From assembly GCA_907164885.2 (NCBI GenBank), contig OU015501.1, positions 66,874,808 to 66,938,807 of the forward strand: DNA of 64,000 nucleotides, read 5' to 3'. Within the stretch, counting starts at the first letter, position 1; every line of letters starts with the position of its first letter. The DNA is from Dolomedes plantarius (Eukaryota; Arthropoda; Arachnida; Araneae; Dolomedidae). Shown here piece by piece: positions 32,605-45,657 of the stretch. The notes beneath the pieces were generated by a model. That model did not search any database, was not told the origin of the DNA, and worked only from the letters and a program-made list of their open reading frames with translations. Both the position numbers and the translations under genes were made by a program.

Positions 32605-33363
32605 TTAAGTGGGCACAGGACCATGAAGCTCGACGAAAAGACTATAAATATGATCTAATTCTAACCACAAAAACTCAAATAATATTAGAAAAAGAAATTT
32701 TCTTTCTTTACATATAAAGTACATATCTTTAATTTGTCATATATAAAAATGGAAATTATAAATCTATAAATATTTTTCAAATTAGCAGTTTAGAATTTTA
32801 TATGATTAACTGCTAATTTTGAGTTTGTGTGCAGCATTACTTTTAAACTACCAATAGGAAACTGATAAAACTACACTCATATGTATATTTCATGATATTC
32901 TACATTTTAAAACCAGAAAAATGTGCAATTCTGGAATACCTTTTTTATGTAGGAATATTATGCAAATAATTGTGATAATTTTTGAAGTTTTCTAATTTTA
33001 TGCTCAATTTTTAATTTAAATAATATTTATTACAATTTATTTGGTTTCACATTACAGGTAAATATATTACAAGTGTATTCTGGCCATTGATTATTTTCTG
33101 TAAGCATATATCTCAATTTTATGATGCGCGCAGCACGTTATGATTTTTAATCACTAGTTAATCATATAAAATTCTAAACTGCTAATTTGAAAATTATTTA
33201 GAGATTTACAATTTCCATTTTTATATATGACCGTATTTAAAGATATGTACTTTATATGTATAAAAAAATAAAATTTCTTTTTCTAATATTATTTGAGTTT
33301 TTGTGGTTAGTATTAGACCATATATATAGTCAATTCGTCGAGCTTCAAGGTCCTGCCCCTTAA
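32605..33363. mobile_element. TTAA-flanked element with 200-bp TIRs
   Basis: Inverted arms of about 200 bp (32609-32815 and about 33155-33359) enclose about 340 bp of non-coding DNA. The left arm begins GTGGGCACAGGACCATGAAG and the right arm, read inward, GGGGCAGGACCTTGAAGC. Long blocks such as ACCACAAAAACTCAAATAAT are identical between the arms. TTAA lies immediately outside both ends (32605-32608, 33360-33363), the target of piggyBac transposases. There is no coding capacity. It is best called a non-autonomous foldback element or MITE. The piggyBac link is inference from TTAA only. Confidence 0.75.
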
Positions 33364-34309
33364 CTCATTGACCATTTCCATTCACTTAAGTATGATATAT
33401 TTAAAAATCTGTTCTTTTGATGTCTTTTTAGGCTGGTTTTACTAAATAAAAAATGTATGCCTTATTGAATATTGTTAAAAAACGAGTTATTTTAAAGTTA
33501 AAAGCCACAGTTAAATATGATAAGAAAAAACAAATAATATGAAAGTTCGTTCCATCTATTCCTTATAAGGTCATAACTTATTAAAATTTGTGTACGTCCT
33601 TAAAATTGCTTTAACTACTTCTCATTGAATGTTAAAAAAAATCAGATTAATATTAATAATCTATATTATTAATTATTAATAATTAGAAATATTCTAAATA
33701 AGAAAATTTGGGGGGTTGGGGATTTTAAGCAGTGTGCATTTGAATAAAACTTTTAGTTGGTACAAATAATGAAAATAATAAACAGTTAGTTCTCTGAAAG
33801 TTATTTAATGCTGAAACTTTGAATGTTGAAACTGGGTCCTTTTTCAGACTGGTACTCTCTAAAAACATTGAAACGAGTTGACAGGTTCAAAAAGTGGACG
33901 ATCAAAGGAATGAAAAGAGTATAAGTTATAAACCTATTTTTAACTACCATATTTTTATTAAATACTGATATTTCTATATTTGGTTTGGATTTAGTCTTTA
34001 TTTCCCCGAAATATCAAACAGGTAGTTCAGACGCATGAAATTTTGATAAATAAATTGAAAGGATTTCGTCCTATTATGCATAAATTTTAATTACTTTTAA
34101 AAATATGAATTTCTATAAATTTCCAGTCTAGAGCTAATCAAAAATCTCCAAAATGACCATATAAATACTAAATGCCTTATATTTACGGTTAAATTTTATG
34201 CTGACCATGCATTATTCATAATAAAAGATGTTTTTCATATGATGGTAAAAAATTATTTATTTAAACAAGGATGGTCAAATTAAAGAAACATTGCAAAATT
34301 TTATCACAA

Positions 34310-34343
<34 letters not shown>

Positions 34344-35035
34344 AATCACTAATTAGAACCTGAGAATTCTGTATCAGTTCACAGAAAAATATATTTCAGT
34401 TATGTTCTCATAAGGGCAAACCACTTCTTGTGAAAAGTCATCCTGATCTTTACGTTTTAAAATTTTTCACATTGACCTAGACTGTTATTTTTCCAACAGA
34501 ATGTCAAAGTCTTGAGAGAAAAAGTAAAATGTGTTTTAGTTCAATTTACGAAAGTAATTTGTTATTGACAATGAAGACCATGTTAGTGAATATGCCATAT
34601 ACATCCCTCTAACTAAAGTATAATTGAATAAAATAAGCAACAGTTTATTATATTTAATAATTTATAACTCTATATATTTATATTTTTATCTTATTTAAAA
34701 ATTAATTATGACGATGAAAAAATTAACAATGTGCCACGTACCTTATTAATAATTACAGGCATTTTTTCCATCGAATCTATTAATTATTTTATGATAGACA
34801 CCCCTCTATGCATCATCAACTATTATTTTTTACCATTATAAGCAGTAAAAATTTTTAAAAAACTCAGTATATCAAATATGCAAATTACTAACATGTCTAC
34901 GTGGTAAACAAAAATAAAATTTGTCAAACATTCTTTTTAGTTCAGCAGCTAAATTCAATTATAGCAAAAACATCATTTTTCGCATACCTTTAACTAAAGT
35001 AAAAAAGTTATTTTCTTCTTAGAGGAAAATCGTCT
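33364..35035. other. No recognisable gene; (CT)n run
   Basis: AT-rich sequence upstream of the sNPF promoter, with a (CT)n run at 34310-34342. No coding or mobile-element signature is seen. Confidence 0.5.
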
Positions 35036-35171
35036 CCCATTGGTGGAAGAAAGAGGAGAAACGTCATGATCTTAGAAAGATGCTCCAAGTAGGCGGTACA
35101 GAGCATCTCTATCGCGTAACCATCCGCCGTGGATTAAGGATAAAAGGGAGCGCGAAATAACCGCAAATTCA
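35036..35171 (+). promoter_or_regulatory. Predicted promoter of the sNPF gene
   Basis: A GC-richer island in AT-rich DNA. It has an inverted CCAAT box (ATTGG, 35039-35043), a CRE-like half site (ACGTCA, 35061-35066) and a TATA-like GATAAAAG (35139-35146). About 30 bases after the TATA-like box is TTCAAC, a plausible start with +1 at 35171. A CRE-like site suits a neuronal peptide gene, but that regulatory meaning is inference. Confidence 0.5.
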
Positions 35172-35221
35172 ACAGGCTGTTCACTCTCGCAACCTCTTGT
35201 TCCTCCAACTTCCTCAAGCAG
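35171..35221 (+). other. Predicted 5' non-coding exon of sNPF gene
   Basis: The pyrimidine-rich stretch from the predicted start to CAAGCAG at 35221 is followed by GTGAGC, a near-perfect splice donor. It contains no ATG, as expected of a 5' UTR exon. It is joined to the coding exon at 52980 because that exon begins with a strong acceptor only one base before its ATG, so an upstream non-coding exon must exist. No better candidate is visible on this strand. RNA evidence would be needed to prove the link. Confidence 0.5.
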
Positions 35222-36189
35222 GTGAGCGTTGATTTCCAATCATAATATTTTCTGCCACTGGACGTATAATTTCCTAACTTGTATCTGGCGGTAACAAGTC
35301 CAAAATGCATATATTATTTTCATTTTCTCTCAAATATATTTCCTTTTTACGTTTCTTACGAAAAGAATATATTTCAGTGTGTTTGCTTCATACGTGGGTT
35401 CCTTTATTTTCGATAAGGCGTGCAGTTTTAAAAAATTTAATTCAACGGCTTATATTTATAAAAAATAACTTGTTCATATTTATCGTTTTTTATTTTCTAA
35501 GTAAAATTGACAGTGAAAGAGTCAAGTTACAAGGATTTTCAAAAGAAATTATAATTTTTTTAAAATTATTTATAAATCTTAAAACATGTATGATCTATCA
35601 GTAGATATTGAAATGATATCTAAATAAGGTTTATTATTAAAGGTAAAAATTACTTTTCTAAAACAAGCATTAAAAATTCGTAACAAGGAAATTAGCTCAT
35701 TCTCAGGACAACAGTTAAGAGTTCATAATATAGCTAATATTTTTGATGCTATTCTTTTTTATTTAAAATTCGAAATGATAATAGTTTCAAATTAGAAAAT
35801 GGGAAACATATATTTATTCAAGCAATTTCCTTTATTATTACCCACGTTCTTCCCTTTATCAAGTCTTTCTTAAGAAAGATTCCACTCATGTTTTACATAT
35901 TAATTAAATTAGTATAGTTTTTTAGAAGCATTCTTTTATGCTTAACTTTAATTTGAGAACACTCAGTATCATTCGTTTTCCTTTTTTCCTAATTTTAAAT
36001 TCAACCATGCATGTTTTAACGTTGGAGATTTAAGAAAACTCCTGTTGCTGTATAAAGATTACTTTAAACAGTATCAAAGTTTAAATATATTTAAGGTGAA
36101 ATTAGGGGTTATTTAATGAAAAAATAAGGTATTTAGTTTAATTTTCACAATGAATCTCGATTAAAATTAGGCTCGAATCCTTTTTTTAA

Positions 36190-36222
36190 CCAACGCGGAG
36201 GCACTTGTAGGCTCGAATCTAA
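36190..36222 (-). repeat. SINE tail fragment
   Basis: CCAACGCGGAGGCACTTGTA is the reverse complement of the family A SINE tail at about 29500-29525. Confidence 0.5.
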
Positions 36223-37439
36223 AAAGACTGTTTTATCCAACATCTTTCATTCTGATTTCTTAAAATCTGAATTTTGAATTAGTGAAACTTTTTCTATAAA
36301 TTCGTAATTTTTATACCTACATTTCATAGCTGAATAACTTCTTTTACAATAATATCTCATCTTTTTATCCACTTTGAATTTTTTTAAATAATGTGACTCA
36401 TGATGTCTTATCAAGAAACTGAAAACTTTCTCTGGTGTAAATAAATGTTTCCTTGATGTATTTAAAATTGTAAAAATTGATATTATGAGATCTAAAACAA
36501 GCGACATTTTTTCCATTTAGATATATATTTGTAATTTAATAAAATATTTAACAAAAACTATTCTGTTTTTTACATTTCAATATGAGCTTTCTAAAGTAAA
36601 ATGCTTTGATGATATTTGTTTTTACACAGATATAATTCATATAGTACTGATCTTTAATTTATTATAAAAGCAGCTCTAATCCTGTCAAAACAATTTCATA
36701 ACTCCTCTTTAATATTTGACATCATTACAAATTCTGTGAATAATCTTTATTCAAATCGATAAATTCTGTGGAAAAACGCATTCTGTAATCCTAAAATTGC
36801 ATTTTTTACTGAAGTAATAATTTAAATTTTGAGTCAAAAATAATTATCATAATGTATTTCCCTCAGGGTACTGAATCATAGTAAAAATTTATGTATCATG
36901 TAGAATAAGTTTGCAACGAATTTATAAAATGAATTCTTTAAAATTGGTTAAAGGAGTTTGAATATGTCTAAAGCTGCAAGAGAAATTACTTGAAGTGAGT
37001 AATCTGAAGATTTCATTCTTATCTAACAAAGCATTATATTTTGTTAAATGGTAGATTTATTTATCAGGATCTTACATTTCCATTATGGGGCAATTATTAG
37101 TTTATTTATTTAATTTATTTTCAAAAACATGAATATAAAATTTGTTAACTACATTTTTTTAATTGAACTTTTTTAAATGGTTCTTAAATACATTAATGCA
37201 TATGAGAAACTTTATACGGGACAGGCCCAGTTTCACCTTCATTTTAAAAGTAAATATGCATTTTCACACTTAAATACATGGAACAAAATATCACAACAAG
37301 AACATTCCGTAATGACAACATACAATCATGTGCCACCGATAGGGATATTTAAGTTTTCAGACAACTTTAATCATAACTTTAATCGCATGTAAGATGATTA
37401 TCTGATCTTCCTAATAAAAATAATCTTAGCTTATAAACG

Positions 37440-37632
37440 GATTATTAATTCTACGAAGTTTAAAGTCATGTATGTGTTTTATTATGGGGGAACCATATAG
37501 GTGGAAAGGATTACCCCTATGAAGGAACGACACGAACGGAGGCATTTTTCGTGGCGCGACGCCAGGATTCGATCCGAGCACCCTCATCACCGAAAACCAG
37601 CGCGCTGTACCACTGGGCCTCCACAAGCCCAT
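37440..37632 (-). repeat. tRNA-derived SINE, family A
   Basis: The reverse complement shows the same order as the copy at 29305: TGGAGGCCCAGTGGTACAGC (A-box region), CGGATCGAATCC (B box), CCACGAAAAATGCCTCCG and a CCCCATAATAAAA stretch. The copy lacks the rest of the tail. Confidence 0.65.
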
Positions 37633-38075
37633 CTTGATCTTACCCGTGATTTTTCGTACCTCATTCTCGGTTTTGTTGTCATCCAGTGTCCAATACTTGA
37701 CCAGGATTTTAGATATCGTTTTTATCGGTAAATATATAATTACGCTATTCTACAATACGCGGCTACGGCTAGACTTACTGCAATAACCATGATTTTCTGA
37801 AACTCACTGAGGTCGGCTAATTCAAAGCATTAAACAACATTATCTTACTTATTGAACACAACGGATAAGTTAGGCTGCCTTCTCACTATAAAATTGCTCG
37901 AAATGTAGTATAGTTGCTCGTTTAATTGACAGACATTCATCTTTGCCCCTGGTAGGCACTCAAAGTTTCTCTTACTTTGTCTAATAATTGAATTTATTGG
38001 TAAATCATAAATTTCTAGTAAGGTATGTGTTGATGAATGATTTATTCTATAAAAAGCATTCTTTGAGGAAGGTTA

Positions 38076-38575
38076 ACATAATTGTGTGACATGTCAGGAT
38101 AACTTCTTCAGATTTGGGAAAGGGGACACACTGACAAAGTAGTTGTATCGAATTCAAGATTTCAGTTGAATCGAAAGCTCGCTCTCAGACAATCGTAGGC
38201 ACTCGACAAATGATGTCTTCCATTGATGATATTCTAAGATAAATAGAATCATGATTGTGTTGTATGCCAGAATAACTTCTGCAGCTCTGGAAGTTGGGTT
38301 GCATTGAATTCATGATCTCGGTACATGCAGTGGTCCGTTTTCAGACAGTGGTATGCACTCGCTGGATGATGTCTTTAATCGATGATTCTTTCAGGAGTAA
38401 AGTCATTAACGGACATTCCAGGTATGTTACATGCCAGGATAACTTCTGCAGACCTGGATAGAGGGATACACTGACAAAGTGCGTGCGTAGAGTTCAGGAT
38501 CGCGGTAAAGGCAAAAGCCTATTTTTAGACAGTGGTAGTTATTCGGTCAAAACTCAGTTACTGATTCTGTAATTC
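38076..38575. repeat. Diverged ~170-bp tandem repeats (3 units)
   Basis: The block ATGCCAGGATAACTTCTGCA recurs at 38090, 38263 and 38431 with variants. It is followed each time by a TCAGACA-GT-GTA-CACTCG segment and a GATGATGTCTT segment. The spacing is 173 and 168 bases. GGTAGGCACTC near 37951 may be the relic of a fourth unit. No open frame persists through the units. Confidence 0.65.
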
Positions 38576-41419
38576 CCTGGGTAGACTAAACTAGGAATTT
38601 TTTCCTTTTCCACTCAGCCCTTTTTGGGTGACCTCCAAGCAATATCTGTACATGCATGTTATTTCCCCCCATATTTTGTTGTAATGGGTTACGAATATCT
38701 CAACAAACATAATTTTAAACTATAACCCATAAACTCTATACCATCTTCATGAACGTAGGAAAACATCAGTCTGCTTTGATGACAGTCTATAGACCTTATC
38801 ATCTACACATTCCATAAATATAAATTATAGTACAATAATATCTCAAAAGTTTTAAAATGAAATTTTATGCTTCTCCTGAAGACTATTCTACAGATCTGTG
38901 GTGTTTTTCATGCAGAATATTTATGTCAAATCTTGCGACTTTTATGATAATCAATTCATTTGTTCTCGAGTACGCTTCTAAAGTAAATTATCGATGTCGT
39001 ATCATTATCGATGCATAAATTTTAATTCATCGATTAGGGCCATTTTGCTCCAATTACCTAGAAAGCTGGCATTTTTGTTCAGTTTTTATTTAAAATTTTG
39101 CTAAATCTTGTAATTTCCATGATGAAAAACTCCCTTTTCTTTTTTTTTAATTCCTGTAATGTCACCACTGTATTTCATACTTTCACATAAAAGAGGATTT
39201 TGATGTTTTAAATCCTATTAGAAATTCTTCTCCCGAGTCATGACCTCAAAACAGAACGTAAATTGAAATTATGCGCATAAAATACAAAATCAAAAATACT
39301 TTTCAAATAATGCAATCGAATTTTGCACTAAATATATTTTCCTGTTCTAACATAAGAGCATTGTATTTTCCCCACCGAAATGCAATAATATTTTTTGCAA
39401 AAGGTTTTTGTGTTTTGCGTAATATTATATATACTCTTAATGAATGAATAAATTTGGCAAGTTTGTTTTAAGTAGTTAAAGGACCATATTGACTGAATCT
39501 AACAAGACTCAAATGTACCTTTCACTAGATCTCAGTTAATTGTTCTAGTTCTCTTTATTCGATATATCCTCCGCTTTCGTTTCTACTCCATACACAGATT
39601 TTTACAGCTTCTGGATTAATATTAATATTAAAATTAATTAAGGCCATAAAACATTTAAGTGAGATATATTTTTATCAATATTCTGTTCATGTTTTATTCA
39701 GAACTACAAAAATCAGAGTTATTATCATTGCTGGTTGAACACCATTATAAAATAATGTGAATCTGGTTAATGAAATTTGTGAAAGATATTCATTTTACCT
39801 TATTTTTTCTTGGTTTTTTCCGTTTACTCCTTTCTTTTCCTCTGATAAAAAAACTGTTTTAAGTCTATACTTGATTATATTAAAAAAAATCAGTTAATAT
39901 TTAACAACTATCCATTTAGCCTGTAAGAATTCATTAAGTATCCATTTAGCCTGTATGGTGAGTGTGGTAGGAAAAGACCTAGAAAGAGTTATATAATTGT
40001 GTACCTATAACCACAGTTGCGAGTCTCTTTTTCACGGTAGGAAACTCTGGAACGTATCAATGCATTGACTACTCAATTTCTGAAGATGAATTTGTATTTT
40101 GTAATACATCCAAACGTAAGTTCCCTTCTGAGTCAAAATGGGTCTCTTAACCTACAATTCAATAGTGATTATTATATTTTTCTGCACAAAATCGTGGGTG
40201 AAATTTATATCCTATATAGGTTTATCGTAAGGAGGTTTTAAATGCAGTAACAAATACAGAACAAATAAGAATACGAATACATAAAAATAATTAAAACAAG
40301 TGTAAAAAATGGAAATGTTTTTATTCTGTAACTTACAACTAGCGACAAACGCGGATATTGCATTTCACAGAGGTAAAGAAAATAAGTCAGGGATAAAAAT
40401 TATGTCCCAAAAGCAATATAAAACCTATAATGGTACGCATGTATTAGAAGTAATATTTCCTAGAAGCATGGTAGGAGAAACAGTGTCTATATTCAGATAC
40501 ATAATGTAAGTCATTCGACAGGAAAATAACTCGGGGAATTTTCATATACTCTAAAAGTTCAATGCTGCGTCATAACAGTGTGACCCGCCTAAATTAACAG
40601 AATAAGTACAACGCAATTTTGGCTTTGCCTGAGGCTGAAGGATTAACGTTTTAAAAACAGTGAATATTCTTCGTTAACTCTCTGTTTTAATGTAATAGTT
40701 CGATTACTTAAAAAGACACCATTGAGGATCAGTTGCTTCTTCATTTCTTTCATAGCAGATACGTAGCTTGTAATAGAAGCAGACATTTCCCAATGTTTTA
40801 GCTTCAAAGAAACTGCTGCTATTTTAAATGTTCCATCACTCTAGTAAATTTACAGCAGTCTCTAACAGAAATCTTGAGAGACTCAAAATAAGGACATCAC
40901 GTCCATCAATATTCCTTCTGATTCCTTCTTCACGTCCATACAACTTTTCTTCTGATATGAAAAAATGTATATCTTAATCATTACTCGAATGCTTCAGTAG
41001 AACTACTTTCTGAGAAAGAAAAGGGTGGCTTTATATCTCTGATTATTTTTGGTGATTAAGTATACATAGTTAGCATGCTTCGAACCATTTAGTAAAAATC
41101 TGCAGTTATTTTTCAGCTTATATAGTCATCCATATATATCATTCATTATTGAATCAAGCACTAACACTAATAAAAAGCTAATAAACAATCTTTCAACCAC
41201 AATAATGCCTCAAAATTCTGATTCACTATATAGTTTTTTGTTCATGTTTTGGGGTACCGTATTCTATAGGTATCTTGAATCATCTTATTTACGGAATGCA
41301 TTCGGTTGTACATTCTATTTTCGTGTTTACTTACCCGTAAACGTTTTGTCTTCCAGACAAATGAACTAGAAGATACGAAGAATGAATCCATTAACGTCAC
41401 AGAAGATCAGTGATGTTGG

Positions 41420-41667
<248 letters not shown>

Positions 41668-41668
41668 T

Positions 41669-41672
<4 letters not shown>

Positions 41673-41756
<84 letters not shown>
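41673..41756. repeat. (TA)n microsatellite
   Basis: About 42 TA units directly after the palindrome. Confidence 0.95.
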
Positions 41757-41759
<3 letters not shown>

Positions 41760-41941
41760 CATGGCGCAACAGTCCGATGTGGACCAGGGCCAGCGGTACC
41801 CATCTCCGCTTTCTTGACCGTGGGCTTGGGGTGCCATACAGCATGTCTCAGTCAGGTGTTGAATCTGACGTGGGACCCCCAGAGTTTAGTTCCCAAGCAT
41901 GCTTGGTCCTCATTTTATCGACCCACTCAAGGGATAAAAAT
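41757..41941. repeat. GC-richer block between TA arrays
   Basis: About 185 bp of mixed-composition DNA bounded on both sides by TA arrays. It reads ATGGCGCAACAGTCCGATGT near its left end and includes CAAGCATGCTTGG. It has no persistent frame. It resembles a SINE body flanked by expanded target sequence, but I cannot name a family. Confidence 0.35.
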
Positions 41942-42081
<140 letters not shown>

Positions 42082-44574
42082 GTACATATATGTATGTATA
42101 TACAAACATATATGATTAATTTCTTTATCTAATACAAAAATTATGCAGAATAAATAAAATGTCTGCATTATATTATAATATATAAAACTCTTTTAAAATT
42201 AGATCAGTTTAGGAATATGTATAATTTTCTTCTATTATTCAAATTTTTAAAATGAATCTCTTAGAGTTTTATTCTGCGGAAACTAGCATAATGTTTAACT
42301 TATGCTGCATATGCATCAACTTTTAGCTACGATTTCAGATTTCAACCATAAGAACTTTTAGGAATTCCAATTATTACTGAAAATTTCAAAACTTTTGTTC
42401 ACAAGAAAGTGACAAAATCTGAAAGTAATTTCAATAAAAATTTTATTACTTTGTTGCATAAAATTGGAAAATTAATATATTTCATTGCCTCGAAGTCTTT
42501 TCTAAATGAGGAAAACAAAATTTCCTAAAGCAGGCTTATTGCTATTTCATTACGGTAATGAATATTTCTACACTCAAATTTTTTAAAAGCTGGCTCTGTC
42601 TATATACTTTCTCATTATTTATTACAATCTGACAAAAGCATTCTAAAAAAATCTCTGAAGTTTACGGTTTCTCTGTGTTTTACTGTTCCTAATTTCTTTC
42701 ACAGTTATGTAATAATTTTAACCCAATAGGACATAAGAAATATTTTCTAGCAATTATTTTCTTTTTCTTTATGGATTCGTCTGAAAACATTCTTGATTAA
42801 AATTACATTCCAGCACAGAATTATACCGGTTTACTGTTCCTTCTACTGAATCCTAGCTATAATCATTATTATGGTGCTTTATAATGAATGTTTTCTAATT
42901 TGTGTCATATTTTACACCAAATTCAATAAGTTCATGATATCATCTAAAAGGAAAAACGAGCGTATCAAAGCGAATCTAGTCATAACTTTTTCTCATGTAG
43001 TCATTATGCACATCATAGCAAACCACGGAGATTTATTAGGCCGAGCTGCAGGAAATTGAAATACTTATCATCTGATTTTATCATTGCATCATTGCATTGT
43101 ACATACAGTTTATATCTCGATGTTACTATATTGCATTTAAACGCACAAAATTACAAATGGGTTATGAGGAAATTGAAAGAATTAAATATGAATTGGATAT
43201 GGGTTATGGTTATTTTATTATTCATCCTATTACATCGTAATCATAATTATCATCCAAGTATGAGGAATTCGTGATTTCATCTAAAAACAAAAACAGATAA
43301 GCGTCTGTTTATGTAATGAAGACCTCCTTGCATAAGAAATCTCACTGTATGTGACCAAATGAACTAAAATAATAACCATTCGATTTTGGAATTATAATTA
43401 CACTACCTTTTACATCACTATCTTCATACATTTTTTTGGAAAAGCATTAGAAATCTAATGAACGCATAAAAAAAAGATACAATATGAACTACCTAAAGAT
43501 TACACTGTATGAAGTTTAAGAGATTATATTAGGTTTTCATATTTTTTAGAAAGTAAAATATCTTGCATATTTGTGTTTACTTTGTAATAAATTCAGTTTT
43601 TCAAATTTAAAAACTCTAGTTGATTAATAATTGGCAAATTACCCGGGGTCGAATATATGAAAGCAAAATTTCTGAACCCTACATAAAGAGAATAATGCAG
43701 GTTTGAGGAAATGTTTTATAATTCTTAAAAATTTTTTAATGTATAAAATTTTCTTCTTCAAGCACATGACTAATAGGCTTGAAGAATAAGTCTTAAAATA
43801 AGTAGAAATCTGATAATTCATCTAAAAGTTCTATAAATAAAAGAATTTAAACATTCTACCTCATTATTGCAGATAATAAGCTTTCTGACCAGAGAGGAAA
43901 TACCCTATACGTAACAAAATAAAACATATAAATTTTGAATTACCTAACGCTTTCCTTGCAATACACAAAATCAAAAAAATATTTTTAAAATAAGTTCCCT
44001 TTACTAATCGATTAGTCCAAATATCCTCAAAAAAAATAAGTCAAATATATATCATAACAGTTTATGAACAACACTACTAAAAAGTTGGCAATAGTTTTGT
44101 AAGACTTTTTTTCTTGTTAAGAATCAAAAGATTTGATAGAACTGCGTGATTACTTTCTAGGACTTCCTAAAAGATTGTGAAAAACTTCTTTGAACTTTCA
44201 GGTATTCAATTTCATTCAATTTTAAATATCGTTTATACGGATTCAGGAAATTTATTTTGAAATGTGTGAAGGCGGAACAATCTCTAAATTGAAAATGAAG
44301 TATAAATAAAATAACACACAACATGGAGATAGCACTTTACAAAAAATTTCTAGGAGAAAAGAGAATATTTATTCTGTTCAATATCTTTATTATTATTTAC
44401 GGAGCTCAAAGTTTAAAACTTATGGTTAAAACATATGATGATTAAAATATATGATGTTTTTAACTTTTTGTCAGCAAATAAGTACGTTGATCTTCTAAAC
44501 ATTTGTATCGGAAAATGAGAGTTATTGACCTTCTCGAGATATTTCAGTTTTTATGACCACAACCTTGATGAGAG

Positions 44575-44640
44575 AAGTCGCGGGTTCGACCCAGTTTCTG
44601 GCAAAGGGTCGTTGTAGAGGCTAGCAACCATTGTAGAGAA
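44575..44640 (+). repeat. tRNA-like SINE fragment
   Basis: TGAGAGAAGTCGCGGGTTCGACCC contains a perfect B box; the A box is weak. It resembles the B-box copy at 57008-57085. Confidence 0.35.
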
Positions 44641-44867
44641 CTGATAGGACGAACAAATGAAATAATTCAGGGACAATAAATAAGTATCCTAAAGGAACAT
44701 ACATAACATGGATTATAAATGTTTCGCCAAAATACTCTGCTGTTGGTCCTGCATAGAAAATAGGAATAGATGAAGCATGGAATTAAAAAACCGGAGGTAT
44801 CTCAGATACCTTCGGTTATTCAGCTGCGTGCTCAAAAAAATTTGTATATAGTGACATTACAAGAATA

Positions 44868-45657
44868 CAGGGTGTTTCATATTGAATGAGACAAAAAGAA
44901 AGCATACCTCTAAATGCTGTAATTACTTTATTTTGATAAATCAAATTTACAGTGAAACTATAGTTATCCAAGTTTCTATAGATGTTCTATGTGTGCCCAT
45001 CTGGTGACACGACAAATATCTATGCGGTATTCCAGTTCCTGCCACACTCGTGATAGAATATGCTTTGTTAATGATTCGAGCACTTCAGTTATCCTCTGCT
45101 TCAGTTGCTGTTAGTTCTTGGGAAATGGAGACACGAACACTTGGTTCCTATGGGGTCTTTAACAAAACCCCATAGGAAAAAATCCTAAGGGGTTAGATCT
45201 TGATTTGTTTGATTTTTTTGTTTTTGCCGAGATCTGGTGATCTCGGTGGCCAACAAAGCAATGGCATATCTCACATATCTGGCAATGGGATATTTTTTGA
45301 CCCAGCACGGCTAATCTAGCAATGAATTAGACTATCGTCCAGGTACTGACATTCATTTTTATGCCAATGTAGTGGAGCACCGTCTTGAAGCCGAGAACCG
45401 CTTCCTCCAACTGAGGGAACGATAAACGAAGATGTTTTGGTGTATTCCAAAACACAGAACGCTTTCACCTACATGGATGGCGCCATTTCGATTAACAGTT
45501 CCTCTAGCGGCGATTTCGTAACCGGAATATTTTTCGCTGTTGCCAGATAAAACTTGTATAGTTGTAGTTTCATAATTAATTTGTTTCGACTAAATAAACC
45601 AATTACAGAATTTGTACTATGCTATTATTTTTGTCCCATTCAATATGAAACACCCTG
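44868..45657 (-). mobile_element. mariner-like element, internally deleted
   Basis: Inverted ends of about 28 bp (CAGGGTGTTTCATATTGAAT, and the same read inward from the right) are flanked by TA at 44866-44867 and 45658-45659. At 790 bp it is shorter than a full mariner (about 1.3 kb). On the minus strand LQDGAPLHWH corresponds to the QDGAPPH motif around the second catalytic Asp, followed by DFFLWGFVKDPIG and, near the end, ICRVTRWAHIEHL. Stops and shifts are frequent and the N-terminal DNA-binding region is missing. Confidence 0.8.

Noticed and set aside
34310..34342. (CT)n tract as a regulatory GAGA-type element of sNPF
   Set aside because: It is about 700 bp upstream of the promoter and looks like a simple microsatellite; nothing else supports a regulatory role.
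38076..38575. CRISPR-like array
   Set aside because: Units are about 170 bp and diverged, with no short conserved repeats and unique spacers. The context is eukaryotic.
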